DNA from: Chitinophaga costaii
GTDB taxonomy: Bacteria > Bacteroidota > Bacteroidia > Chitinophagales > Chitinophagaceae
Assembly: GCF_900094705.1 (NCBI RefSeq)
Contig: NZ_FMAR01000018.1
Span: forward strand, 1 to 64,000
DNA: 64,000 nucleotides
Reading direction: 5' to 3'
The notes under the pieces were generated by a model, which did not search any database, was not told the DNA's origin, and saw only the letters and a program-made list of their open reading frames with translations. Below are positions 1 to 8,681 of the stretch, one piece after another (positions within the stretch are counted from its first letter, which is position 1; every line of letters starts with the position of its first letter). The translations under genes were made by a program, and so were the position numbers.

Positions 1-60
1 TTCAGATCAAATTAAATTTAAAGCCCTTTCTTACATTTGGAAAATATATCTTTAACCTAA

Positions 61-339
61 GAGACTTCACTGTCCGGCAAAATCGACCCACCTCACGGTT
101 CCAATTTAGCATTATATGGAGCTACCCAAAGTGGCCGGGTGTTCATGGATAACCAATATGTTAAGACATTTAGCTTATCAAGAATAGGGAAAGCTGCCGG
201 TATTGGTGGGGCAATTATAGGAACTGGTTTAGATCTCTATGGCGTTTATAAAGGCGCAAAAACTTGGGGCCAGGCCGGAGAGAATGGAGTGTTTACAGCG
301 ATTGGCTTTTTGGGGCCAGTAGATGGAGGCAAGTTATAA
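61..339 (+). pseudogene. Tail of probable polymorphic-toxin / RHS-type protein
   Basis: The frame is open from 61 (in-frame TAA at 58-60) to the stop at 339; the only in-frame start codons are GTG 139 and ATG 145. The peptide starts with a linker (GKIDPPHGSNLALYGA), then a short 'FMDNQYVKTFSLSRIGKAAG' stretch and a glycine-rich amphipathic segment (GIGGAIIGTGLDLYGVYKGA). Glycine-zipper tails like this are found at the C-terminus of Bacteroidota RHS/YD-repeat and other polymorphic toxins, and a small membrane protein follows directly, as an immunity gene would. There is no toxin catalytic motif and no repeat region, so this is either a detached C-terminal fragment (orphan tip) or a decayed copy. 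Family assignment is inference from composition and context. Confidence 0.4.
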
Positions 340-361
340 TGGAATCCGGAGTGTTATAAAT

Positions 362-772
362 ATGATGATGATAAAGAAAGCTTATTTCTACCTGTTTTAT
401 AAATTTTATAAGTGTACGGATTGGGCGCATACAGTATTTCCCCACGATATGGCTGCGGCTGCGGCTATAGCTATGTTAGAAATGGTGTTTATAGTCTCAT
501 TGAAGTTCTATTACATTGAATACATTGATCCAAAGAATGAACTTACTCCTTTACAGATGATTGTTTTGGGAGTGGTAGTGTTTTTAGTTAATACGATTGC
601 CTTTATATCGAACGATGGTTGGAAACATTACTTTAAGGAGTTTGATAAGCTACCGCGCTATAAGAATATCATCGGCACCTGGGTAGTGATACTTATTGTT
701 GCCTTTATACTTGTTAGCGCTGGCATCTCGTTTAAAGCAATGAGTGAAATAGCAGCCCGTCGGCCTATATAG
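362..772 (+). CDS. Small four-helix membrane protein, possible immunity protein
   Basis: The preferred start is the ATG cluster at 362-370; an in-frame ATG at 323 would overlap the upstream frame. The 136-aa product has two hydrophobic stretches in its first half (around AAAAIAMLEMVFIVSLKFYY and LQMIVLGVVVFLVNTIAFI) and one at the C-terminus (GTWVVILIVAFILVSAGI), with a charged 'NDGWKHYFKEFDKLPRYK' loop between. Small proteins of this layout, with the WKxYFKEFxKLP loop, are common directly downstream of polymorphic-toxin tails in Bacteroidota, where they probably act as inner-membrane immunity proteins. No enzymatic motif is visible. It is one of the few intact genes in an otherwise decayed stretch. 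Confidence 0.6.
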   Translation: MMMIKKAYFYLFYKFYKCTDWAHTVFPHDMAAAAAIAMLEMVFIVSLKFYYIEYIDPKNELTPLQMIVLGVVVFLVNTIAFISNDGWKHYFKEFDKLPRYKNIIGTWVVILIVAFILVSAGISFKAMSEIAARRPI

Positions 773-853
773 ATAACAAAACTATACATCAAGCCCGGCT
801 ACTTCCAATATCACGCACTAATGGATTAAATCATTACCCACTCCTGTTAACTT

Positions 854-1418
854 ATGAAATACTATTTCAGTTTTTTCTTCCTGCTGTACACGGCAACATC
901 TTTAGGATAAGCTTCGTTTCCCCCGGGGTTTAAATTAATATCAGGCGACAATCTAGCCGGTGACGATGATAGATACTCAAATGGAAAAGATGTTTTTCAA
1001 ATGCATTTCTATTGGAGAGGCTTTGATGGCGATTACACCTGGAATGATGACAACTATAAAAAATTCATGACAGACGGCACTGGATACCCCATGTATAGAA
1101 CCACGGATAGCCTTCTATGGGGAACGGGAAAGGTTGACGGGTATTATTCCTACACGGTGGTAGACTGGAGTGGTGACATATTTGAGCTTTTTTCTAAGGA
1201 TAATGATGCAGATTTTTCTTACTATTCGAAGTGGCTTATTTCGTCTATAAGGGCATACCGCAAGAGGGGAAAAATATTTATGTTTCCGCGGCGGTTTCGG
1301 TTGACTTTGTAAAACCGCCTATAACTCACCCCGCTATTTATATTTTCGTATGTATTTCGAGTTCGCATCGAATCCGCAGTTTGATGTCCTGACGAAGATG
1401 TTGGTGAGTAAACAATAA
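854..1418 (+). pseudogene. Decayed exported protein: one stop, two frameshifts
   Basis: ATG 854 begins a clean signal peptide (MKYYFSFFFLLYTATSLG) that runs into an in-frame TAA at 908-910. The same frame reopens at once and encodes an acidic, aromatic-rich domain (…GDNLAGDDDRYSNGKDVFQ…, …WRGFDGDYTWNDDNYKKF…) to about 1240. Coherent coding then moves to the next frame (KGIPQEGKNIYVSAAVSVDF, about 1246-1335) and again to the third frame (MYFEFASNPQFDVLTKMLVS, ending at TAA 1416-1418). Joined, the pieces make one exported protein of about 185 residues. I do not recognise the family. Three independent lesions in 0.5 kb argue for genuine decay rather than one sequencing error. Confidence 0.55.
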
Positions 1419-1621
1419 GACTTCGCTGATGAAAATTCCAGATGCAATAACGGAGTATCTTTAACAGTAGCATACTTTCTGCTATATACCTGTTCAATGT
1501 TTCCTTTGTTCGTAACTTCTATAGAATCGTTACTCCCAATGAAAGAGCAATGCGTTAAGATATAACCTGTTAAATTATATTTTTCTTTTAGCCATTGACT
1601 ACCTACTGACCTTGATGTCAT
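1334..1621 (-). CDS. Hypothetical protein, doubtful
   Basis: A 95-codon minus-strand frame starting at 1621. Its sequence is of ordinary composition (e.g. GSNDSIEVTNKGNIEQVYSR, KDTPLLHLEFSSAKSYCLL), without membrane segments or a recognisable motif. The 3' end overlaps the last 85 bases of the decayed plus-strand gene, so at most one of the two can have been functional there. No ribosome-binding site stands out. It may be the remnant of another toxin/immunity component or chance; kept only because its composition looks protein-like. Confidence 0.3.
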   Translation of the reverse strand: MTSRSVGSQWLKEKYNLTGYILTHCSFIGSNDSIEVTNKGNIEQVYSRKYATVKDTPLLHLEFSSAKSYCLLTNIFVRTSNCGFDANSKYIRKYK

Positions 1622-1830
1622 ATCTCCATGTTTACAGTAGATCTATTCATTAATACTGTAAAACAGTTATTTTAGATTTAAAATGCAGTAAAACGATTAT
1701 GACTATTTAACCTTGTCCTTATAAATTTGATAATTATCGATCTGGCTTACACATACTATTAATAATCAATGTCATTTGGTTCGAAAATCTTCCGCTACTG
1801 GGCACGAAAGGTTAAAATGACCAAGTGGTC

Positions 1831-1863
1831 AAAAGGTGTAAATCGTTGATTTACACCTTTTTT
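1831..1863 (+). terminator. Strong intrinsic terminator
   Basis: Perfect 14-bp inverted repeat (arms 1831-1844 and 1848-1861, 3-base loop) whose second arm runs into a T tract; the A tract before the first arm means it would also work on the minus strand. It separates the toxin-like remnants from the peptide synthetase relic. A 12-bp palindrome (GACCAAGTGGTC, 1819-1830) abuts it. Confidence 0.75.
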
Positions 1864-1938
1864 ATAGACGAGATTTTTCGCAGGTTGTCGCTTTTTTCGC
1901 TTTGTGCCACCTTTTTGGACAAACAAAGTACACGCACT

Positions 1939-2872
1939 ATGACACGCGAAATTCCTGTTCCTGTACAGGAACACAACAGGAACGACATTTTCTTTGAGCT
2001 GGGAGGGCATTCGCTGATGGTGACCCGGTTAACGGGCCTGTTGCGCAAGGCGAGCGGTGTTGCGTTACCGCTGCATGCAATCTTCCTGCATATCACGCTT
2101 GCCGGGATGAGTGCCTTGCTGGAAAATTATGGCGGCGTAAAAGCGGTACAGCTGGATACGGCCGGGCCGACAGCCACCGCTTGTCAGAAGGTCAGCAAGG
2201 CCTGCCAGCACCTGTGCTTGCCCGGCTGGAAGCTTTCGCTGCAGAAAAGGGTATGCCCAGTACAGCATTCTACTGACCATTGTACATATACTGTTACATG
2301 AACTTTCCGGTACAGATACCATCATCACCGGCGCGCCGGCTGCCGGCCGGGAAATGCCGGAACTCCAGGAAATGCCGGGGTTGTTCGTCAATACGATCGT
2401 GCTGAAACGGCCTGTTGATACGGCCAAAAGTTTCTCGCAGCTGGTGGCAGAAACCATGGAGGTGCTCACCGCGGAACTTGAATAGCAGTCCTACCCATTC
2501 AGTAGGGTGGTGGGATTGGCCGGCAACACCGGCGAACCGGCTCGCCATCCTGTATTTGATATGATGGTCAGCGCAGGTGAATGGAATGAAAATGAGCAAA
2601 ATATTAGGATAGATCAGGGAGAAAATGTATTATACGGGTGGAAAATTAAATACGATCTCTTTTTTAATTTCTCCGGTAATGGACAGACTAAACTGATGTT
2701 ATTGTTTAACCTGTCGTTGTTTGATGAGGAAAGTAACAGTTATATGAATGCCCGTTTTGTTTTGTTAGCCGGGAACCTGTTACAAAACCCTCAAGTCGTA
2801 ATAAATCCGGATATGTTGATGCCCCAACGGGAACAGGAAACGGCCACGTTATGGACCAATGATTTTGAATAA
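1939..2872 (+). pseudogene. Relic of nonribosomal peptide synthetase (PCP + partial C domain)
   Basis: A peptidyl-carrier domain is readable in one frame (about 1960-2130): the 'DIFFELGGHSLMVTRL' motif contains the phosphopantetheine-accepting Ser, codon 2011-2013. Coding sense then passes to another frame (LPAPVLARLEAFAAEKGM, about 2195-2273), then to a third (about 2262-2482) with condensation-domain core motifs: 'SGTDTIITGAPAAGREMPEL' and 'LFVNTIVL'. This frame hits TAG at 2483-2485 and continues in the same frame (QSYPF, then ARHPVFDMMVSAG) to the stop at 2872. The N-terminal half of the condensation domain with the HHxxxDG motif is missing, and there is no adenylation or thioesterase domain. 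It is a deletion remnant of a once larger synthetase, with no functional product expected. Confidence 0.75.
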
Positions 2873-2894
2873 CCATTTTATAATCCCCGTATTG

Positions 2895-5240
2895 ATGTTT
2901 CGTAAAATCCCATTTTACTCACTTTTGTTATCCGGAAGCCTTTTGTTTTTTTCCACCATTACACATGCCCAGCAACAGATCACGGTATCGGGCAGGTTTC
3001 AGCTTCCGGCAGACGAGAGCGTGGTGGTAGGCAATGTGGCATTGTTACATTCACCGGATTCCGCGGTGCTTAAAATAGCGCCTGTAACCAATAACGGCTT
3101 TAAACTGGACCTGGCTGAAAAAGGGCTGTACCTGCTCCGGATCGTTTGTGCAGGATATAATGAAACCGTACAGCCCCTCCAGGTCAGTGGCGATACCAGT
3201 ATTATTGTGCCGCTGACCACCAGATCCAGGGTACTGGACGAAGTACAGGTGTACGGTAACAAGGAAATATTTACGACGAGTAACGGCAACATCCGGGTAA
3301 ATGTCGACAACCCTATCCTGCAGGCCAGTTCTGGGGCTATGAGTTTATTATCCAAACTGCCGGGGCTGCAGGTAGGTCCGGACGGCGAAAGCCTGACGCT
3401 CTTAGGGAAAGGTATGCCCCTCATTTACCTAGACAATCAGCGCATTACCATCAGCGATCTTCAATCCATACCCGTACATGAAATAAAAAGTATAGAGATC
3501 CTCAACAATCCTTCCGCGAGGTACGAATCAGAGGGCCGCGCCGTGATCCTGGTGACCCGTAAGTTCAGCCAAAGGGATGGATTTAAAATTGATCTCACGG
3601 AGAACGTTGCCCAAAGACGGTATTTCCAGAACAGTACCAGTGCGGAAGTAAGCTACCGGAAAAATAAGCTGGAACTTAGAGCGAATGCGCAGTATAACCA
3701 CTTTAACCTTTGGGAAAGTAACGGTAACGAATTTGGTATTGAAGGTCAGGATATCTCTTCCGACTACACCGTGGTGTCCAAAGGCCCCCGGAAACAGTGG
3801 CTGCTGGGCGCCGGCCTGCATTACCAGTTCAATGACAACGATTACCTGTCTCTGTCCGGCAATACCCGGATCCATCATGAAACCTTTGCCATCAACACCA
3901 ATTCCGACCTGCGTAACATGGACGTTACGACCAATGCCCTTACGTATACGGACAACGGCACCCAAAAACCCTATTACAACGCCAGTCTGAACTATTTCAA
4001 GCAGTTCAAAAAAAACAACCTGGATATGTTCTTTGGCGGCCAGTATTCCCACTTTGAAAGAAACCTTTCCAGCAACATCTACAATAGTATCGACGATGCA
4101 CCTATGGTCTTTACGCAGCAACGCCTGCAGGACTTCAGCCTGAATGCAGGCAGCGGCAAGCTGGAATTCGCCAAAAAGTTAGGAAAAAACAGTAAGCTCG
4201 AATTTGGAGGAAGTTATACCAAAGCATGGGCAGATGCCGTGTTGGACATTGATGATAAATCAGCGGCGGACCACACGCATACCCTGTATCATTACGCGGA
4301 AGCGATCGGCGCCGGATATGCACAATTCGGTACAAAGATCGGCCATACCAGTATTGATGCGGGTTTACGGCTGGAAAAAGCCGATGCTGCAGGGAAGTTC
4401 AGTAACGATGATCAGCTCACGATAGACCGGCATAACCTCCAGCTTTTCCCTAAATTCAACATCGGGTTCCAGGTAGACAGCACCCGCACTTTGAGCTTTA
4501 ACTATGGCAGGTCTATTATCCGGCCTAATTACTCAAACCTCAGCCAGATCATCACTTACATCAATCCATTCTTTGAATGGGCCAGCAACATCAATCTGGT
4601 GCCTACCATTACCGATGAAGCAGGAGCTACCTTTCAATTGGGGAACAACTCTGTACAATTGGTGGGATACATAAAAAAGAACCCGGTCTATTACAGCGCC
4701 AGTTTTGATGCCAGCGCCAATAAGTTCCAGGTTATCGATCAGAACTTCGATAAGGAACAAGGGGTTAACCTGAGCTTTACCGTGCCATTCACGGTAAAGA
4801 AATGGAACTCCACCAATATACTTACCGGTACGGTGAACAAAACTTCCGATGCCAACTCCGTAAACCTGAAGACCACCCCGTACGTTTATTTTTATACAGG
4901 TAACCAATTCAGCCTGCCAAAAGATGTTAACGTCTTTGCCAACTTCTGGGTGCTGACGGGCCGGTACGAAGGCATATTCAGGAGAAACGCGCTGTCTGCC
5001 CTTGACCTTGGGGCCTCCAAAACGTTCAATAACAAACTGGTGGTAACACTGAACCTGAACGATGTTTACCGGGGTCTTAATTTCTCGGAGAAATTAACAG
5101 CAAACGCCGTGTCCTCCAATGTGATCTACTACGAAGATGTACGGGAGATCTCCCTGAATATCCGGTACACCCTGGGCTCAGTGAAGAAAGCCGTGTTTAA
5201 GAACAAGGAAGTGAATGATAATATGAACCGTATCCGTTAA
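2895..5240 (+). CDS. TonB-dependent receptor-like outer-membrane beta-barrel protein
   Basis: Start placed at ATG 2895, which begins a signal peptide (MFRKIPFYSLLLSGSLLFFS…THAQ); the longer frame from 2859 would overlap the upstream relic and bury the signal. After the signal comes a carboxypeptidase-regulatory-like beta-sandwich (about residues 27-105), then a plug-like domain ('LSKLPGLQVGPDGESLTLLG', 'YLDNQRI', 'IEILNNPSARYESEG') and a beta-barrel to the C-terminus. This matches the Bacteroidota 'outer membrane beta-barrel family' (PF14905-type) of TonB-dependent-like receptors; 781 aa is usual. There is no SusD partner, sigma factor or enzyme beside it, so the substrate is unknown. Because it follows a peptide-synthetase relic, uptake of a metal-binding peptide is conceivable, but that is speculation. 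Confidence 0.85.
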   Translation: MFRKIPFYSLLLSGSLLFFSTITHAQQQITVSGRFQLPADESVVVGNVALLHSPDSAVLKIAPVTNNGFKLDLAEKGLYLLRIVCAGYNETVQPLQVSGDTSIIVPLTTRSRVLDEVQVYGNKEIFTTSNGNIRVNVDNPILQASSGAMSLLSKLPGLQVGPDGESLTLLGKGMPLIYLDNQRITISDLQSIPVHEIKSIEILNNPSARYESEGRAVILVTRKFSQRDGFKIDLTENVAQRRYFQNSTSAEVSYRKNKLELRANAQYNHFNLWESNGNEFGIEGQDISSDYTVVSKGPRKQWLLGAGLHYQFNDNDYLSLSGNTRIHHETFAINTNSDLRNMDVTTNALTYTDNGTQKPYYNASLNYFKQFKKNNLDMFFGGQYSHFERNLSSNIYNSIDDAPMVFTQQRLQDFSLNAGSGKLEFAKKLGKNSKLEFGGSYTKAWADAVLDIDDKSAADHTHTLYHYAEAIGAGYAQFGTKIGHTSIDAGLRLEKADAAGKFSNDDQLTIDRHNLQLFPKFNIGFQVDSTRTLSFNYGRSIIRPNYSNLSQIITYINPFFEWASNINLVPTITDEAGATFQLGNNSVQLVGYIKKNPVYYSASFDASANKFQVIDQNFDKEQGVNLSFTVPFTVKKWNSTNILTGTVNKTSDANSVNLKTTPYVYFYTGNQFSLPKDVNVFANFWVLTGRYEGIFRRNALSALDLGASKTFNNKLVVTLNLNDVYRGLNFSEKLTANAVSSNVIYYEDVREISLNIRYTLGSVKKAVFKNKEVNDNMNRIR

Positions 5241-5247
5241 TCCTTTC

Positions 5248-5275
5248 CGGGCAGGCAGCAGGATGCACCTGCCCG
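5248..5275 (+). terminator. Hairpin after the outer-membrane barrel gene
   Basis: 8-bp arms CGGGCAGG / CCTGCCCG (5248-5255 and 5268-5275) beginning 7 bases after the stop at 5240. No clean T run follows, so it may be a weak or Rho-assisted terminator or an RNA-stabilising hairpin. Confidence 0.4.
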
Positions 5276-5510
5276 TTACCACTCCCCTTATTTTACTGCC
5301 TACCGCAAAATTTACCGAAATGAAAGAAGCTATCTTGCATTGGGTGGACAAACAATTAAAAATAATGTTATAGCAAAGGGTCTACTGCGAGGTATCCTCT
5401 ATTGCCCCAGCAAAGGTGCTATTTAGTTTGTAAGGGTAGAATACTCACCATCGTAGGCTGCCGGAATATGCAGGAATTTTATTTGAGTAAAACCCGTAAC
5501 TTAACCTCAT

Positions 5511-6227
5511 ATGTCTAACTCGATTTTCCTGACGGCTGAATGGCGAAAGCTCGCGATGGCTAACTACGCGGTGGACCCCGGCCTGTTGCAACGGTATGTG
5601 CCACGGGGCACTGAACTTGATACCTGGAACGCCACCTGTTACGTGTCGCTCGTCGCCTTTATGTTCGAACGGACCTGTGTCATGGGCTGCAGGATCCCAT
5701 TCCACCAGGACTTTGAAGAAGTCAACCTGCGGTTCTATGTCCGCTATAAAGATGGCGGCAACTGGAAAAGGGGAGTGGTGTTCATCCGCGAATTCGTTCC
5801 CTTGCGCATGGTTACCTTTGTTGCCAACACCTTTTACGATGAATGCTATCAAACCTTTCCCATGCGCCATACAATTACCATTGCCCCGGAAACTCTGGAG
5901 GTGGAATATAAATGGAAGAAAGGGGACTGGAACCGGTTCGGTGTAACGGCGGCGAATAAACCATTTACATTGATCGCAGGAAGTCAGGAAGAATTTATCA
6001 CTGAACACTTCTGGGGCTACGGGGCGCGTGGCCCGCAGCTCTCTGAATACCAGGTCGCGCACGATCCCTGGCAACTCTATCCTGTAAACAGCTATATGAT
6101 GGATGTAAATTTTGAAGCTTGTTACGGGACCGATTTTAGATTCTTACAAGGCAATGAGCCGACTTCCGTGTTCCTCGCGGAAGGCTCGGAAATCCAGGTG
6201 TATAAGGATCGGAAAATTAGTATCTAA
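5511..6227 (+). CDS. DUF2071 (YqjF-like) family protein
   Basis: A 238-aa soluble protein without signal peptide or membrane segments. It shows the layout of the DUF2071/YqjF family: an N-terminal 'FLTAEWRKLAMANYAVDPGL', then 'LVAFMFERT', 'FEEVNLRFYVRY' and 'GVVFIREFVPLRMVTFVANT', and a C-terminal half with 'EHFWGYG' and 'QLYPV'. The family folds like acetoacetate decarboxylase, but a catalytic role has not been established for most members. It stands alone, with intergenic DNA on both sides, so the context gives no hint of the substrate. Confidence 0.85.
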   Translation: MSNSIFLTAEWRKLAMANYAVDPGLLQRYVPRGTELDTWNATCYVSLVAFMFERTCVMGCRIPFHQDFEEVNLRFYVRYKDGGNWKRGVVFIREFVPLRMVTFVANTFYDECYQTFPMRHTITIAPETLEVEYKWKKGDWNRFGVTAANKPFTLIAGSQEEFITEHFWGYGARGPQLSEYQVAHDPWQLYPVNSYMMDVNFEACYGTDFRFLQGNEPTSVFLAEGSEIQVYKDRKISI

Positions 6228-6571
6228 TGATGGCAACATGTTTGAAATGGTGTGGCGCGTTGTGCGTTCATTGTTTCCCTGGTAGGCAAGCGGCATTTCG
6301 ACAGTAGCTTTATGCAAATTAATTCATCCAGGATCGCCATTTCCTTCGATAGGAATAACAAGCGACTGAATGATACCCAATCATTAGACTTCCGGCAATA
6401 CAACGAATACCCGTTTTTATTAAAATAGAGCAACGCGTGTGGCATTTCTCCCTTCGGGATGCTGCTGAGGCAGATGTCATGAGAAGATTCCTTACGGACA
6501 ATGTTAATAATCGAATTATAAAGGCATAAAAAAGTAAAATGGCGGGTACCGGGCAATGATTCTTGTCTCAA
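6224..6571 (-). CDS. Hypothetical protein or relic, doubtful
   Basis: A 115-codon minus-strand frame filling most of the 6228-6739 gap and touching the end of the DUF2071 gene. The middle part (ICLSSIPKGEMPHALLYFNK, SNDWVSFSRLLFLSKEMAIL) looks protein-like, but no family is recognised and the ends look random. The rest of the gap (6572-6682) holds nothing visible before the duplicated segment that starts at 6683. Confidence 0.25.
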   Translation of the reverse strand: MRQESLPGTRHFTFLCLYNSIINIVRKESSHDICLSSIPKGEMPHALLYFNKNGYSLYCRKSNDWVSFSRLLFLSKEMAILDELICIKLLSKCRLPTRETMNAQRATPFQTCCHH

Positions 6572-6682
6572 AATTCAAAGAATATCGAAATTTATCCAAT
6601 GTTATTAGTAATATTTGACATTTTCGGTGAAGGTCTACGAAAGCTTTGAGACGGAGGGGAGTATCCCAGCAGCAATACGGAA

Positions 6683-6906
6683 CACATGAAAAGTAAGGTT
6701 AGCGATAAGGCTGGCCTTTTCTATGTAGTGCAAAGGTTATTAGTAGCTTTTACTCATCAATATCTGCTGTAATTCATTAAACCCTTCTATACCACAATTG
6801 CTAAAAATAATATTTCCCTTTCTATCTACGATCATGTAGGTCGGAAAACAATTTACTTCAAGATAGTGCGTAATATTTGGGGATTCTATCTTTCTTTCAT
6901 TGAACA
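6683..6906. repeat. 224-bp direct repeat, copy 1
   Basis: This segment covers the 3' end of the TlpA-like gene and its terminator hairpin (arms 6695-6703 / 6710-6718). It recurs in the same orientation at 9651-9875 with only scattered substitutions and small indels. The copies lose similarity abruptly at the 6906 / 9875 boundary. Confidence 0.9.
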
Positions 6907-7962
6907 GTTGTGGCCACTGTATTCCATGTGCTGAAGCGATGGTTTTTGATAATGCTAAATTTTTGGCATCATCAACGCAAATGCTTAAAAAATCAACGTC
7001 CTTTCCTGTCCTTTCGTAGAGCGCTTTCATTTGTGGCATGGATGCGATACAGGGTGCACACCAGGTTCCCCAAAAATCAATAACCATTTTATCTTTAGCC
7101 TTAGTAAAATAGGGTAGTAATGCTTGTATGTATTGCTCAGGTAGTTGTGGCGTACTCAACGCTGCTAGCGGATGCAGATAGGCGTAGCGCCACTCCTGGT
7201 CAATGCTATCAATCTGGTATGACTTTTTATCTACTATTAGCGTATCCTTTATTTTATAGCTGTTTTTATAATGTAGCTTATCTTTTAATTTGTCAGATTG
7301 GAATTTACCATCTTCCTTGATCTTGATCTGGACAATACTATCTTCAGCATACCACTTATGCGGATCGGAAAAATACAAGAGCGCATTATTCAATGTCGAG
7401 ACTCTTTCTTGTAGAGAGGAAATGAATAATGGCATTTCATTTAATCGGTGATCATTAAATGTACTACCCGGCCTTTTAACCGGAATCAAATAAAATTCCC
7501 ATACTCCATTTACGACCTGGTTATTTTCACAATAAGGTACATTTATTTTTAACTTTGGGGTAGCCCAATCCAGAACATTATTGTACGTCCATTTATTTAG
7601 GGAATCGTATTGGTAAGAAAGGGATTATGTTTTTTTAACAGGCATAGCTTTACAGCATCTCCTATTCTTTTCTCCAATATGAATAACGCTTTGTCAATAG
7701 GCGGACATCCTGCCTGATATGCATCCTGTAAATGCCGTTTACCTGGCAAATAAGTCGACCACAATATACTGTCAAGCGTCTCACCCTGTGCTGGCCAAAT
7801 ACGTTCAGGAATAGTGTTGGAAATTGATGTAAATGATGGGCGGAAATCCTGGATTGTATCCAATTCTATTTTTATAACCGGCGTCTGTGCTATGCCATTC
7901 AGGGCATATAACATACAAGAAATGTTAAGTATTGATCTTAATATGCGTAAACTATAATTCAT
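6740..7962 (-). pseudogene. TlpA-family thiol-disulfide oxidoreductase, frameshifted
   Basis: Two minus-strand frames form one gene. The 5' part (start 7962) has a signal peptide (MNYSLRILRSILNISCMLYA…IAQ) and ends at an early stop near 7597. The next frame continues without a gap (NKWTYNNVLDWATPKLKINV…) through 7489 to the stop at 6740. One base missing around 7600-7610 would restore a protein of about 405 residues. The C-terminal thioredoxin domain is complete, with active site WCAPC, 'VDFLSICVDD' and the cis-Pro loop 'VNCFPTYMIVDRKGNI'. The family reduces or isomerises periplasmic disulfides. Either the gene is inactivated or the frameshift is a sequencing error; the intact second half argues that decay, if real, is recent. 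Confidence 0.75.
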
Positions 7963-7983
7963 TTTCAGGAGTTTAACAAGGGA

Positions 7984-8178
7984 ATGTCCAATACATTAAT
8001 GCATGCTTTTATTACCTATACTATATATGATGAGGCTGACTATAAAAATATAGTAAAGACGGCACATGAAAAAATTACATCCCAGTCCTTAACTATGGTC
8101 GGTTCAGTCACGGTGGGATGCTACTCTATTAAACAGCCGGAGGGACCTCCTTGTGTATGTATGCTTTACGACTTGTAG
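7984..8178 (+). CDS. Small hypothetical protein, doubtful
   Basis: A 64-codon frame (inner ATG at 7999) divergent from the TlpA-like gene. Part of it (YDEADYKNIVKTAHEKITSQ) looks helical and protein-like; no family is recognised. It ends just before the convergent HxlR gene. It may be the head of a truncated gene. Confidence 0.25.
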   Translation: MSNTLMHAFITYTIYDEADYKNIVKTAHEKITSQSLTMVGSVTVGCYSIKQPEGPPCVCMLYDL

Positions 8179-8221
8179 AAATCAAAACCAATGGGTGCCT
8201 TACAACGCATGGAAGTAACAT

Positions 8222-8554
8222 TCACTTCTTATATTGCTCCCCCCATTCCCTTAAGGAAGATATAACAGGTACGAAGTTCTTGCCAGCCTTCGTTAGTGCA
8301 TACTCCACCATTGGAGGCACCACAGGATATACTTTGCGAGATACCAGGCCGTCTGCTTCCAATTCGCGCAGATGTTGAATGAGCATCTTCTCGGATATAC
8401 CAACGATATCATTTTTTAAAACATGATAGCGAACCTTTTCTGCGGAAGATAGCAGGTTAATAATCTGCAATTTCCACTTACCATTAATGACATTACTAGC
8501 CAGTGCTACCGGGCAATTGAATGTTTTCGATCCTATTTTATAAATCTTTTCCAT
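8222..8554 (-). CDS. HxlR-family transcriptional regulator
   Basis: A 110-aa winged-helix protein with the HxlR signature: N-terminal Cys (FNCPVALASNVINGKWKLQI), then 'LLSSAEKVRYHVLK', the recognition region 'GISEKMLIQHLRELEADGLV' and the wing 'SRKVYPVVPPMVEYALTKAG'. Family members are often redox- or electrophile-sensing through the N-terminal Cys and control a divergently transcribed detoxification enzyme. Here the divergent partner is the hydrolase at 8682, and the 127-bp intergenic space holds inverted repeats that suit a dimeric winged-helix protein. Autoregulation plus control of the hydrolase is inferred. Confidence 0.9.
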   Translation of the reverse strand: MEKIYKIGSKTFNCPVALASNVINGKWKLQIINLLSSAEKVRYHVLKNDIVGISEKMLIQHLRELEADGLVSRKVYPVVPPMVEYALTKAGKNFVPVISSLREWGEQYKK

Positions 8555-8602
8555 TTTTTATTATCTGATAATATACTGTTTATCAACAAAACTTACTTAA
8601 AA

Positions 8603-8651
8603 GTTAGCACTTAACTTATTGGTAAGTACTTGACTAAAGGTAAGTGTTAAC
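8603..8651. promoter_or_regulatory. Putative HxlR operator (nested inverted repeats)
   Basis: An imperfect inverted repeat of 15-bp arms (GTTAGCACTTAACTT at 8603-8617 and AAGGTAAGTGTTAAC at 8637-8651) surrounds a second palindrome ACTTA-TTGG-TAAGT (8614-8627). It overlaps the -33 element of the hydrolase promoter, so binding would block transcription. Confidence 0.65.
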
Positions 8652-8660
8652 CTACATTTG
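8630..8660 (+). promoter_or_regulatory. Bacteroidota-type promoter of the hydrolase gene
   Basis: TTG at 8630-8632 and TACATTTG (consensus TAnnTTTG) at 8653-8660 with a 20-bp spacer. Transcription should start near 8666, which excludes the in-frame TTG codon at 8658 as a start and fixes translation at ATG 8682. Confidence 0.75.
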
Positions 8661-8681
8661 CACAAATTAAATTATTACGAT

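Noticed and set aside
32..39. TACATTTG -7-like box at the left edge
   Set aside because: No start codon at suitable distance in an open frame and no -33 visible within the window; probably chance.
8658..8681. Upstream TTG start for the hydrolase
   Set aside because: The codon is part of the TACATTTG promoter element and would not be in the transcript.
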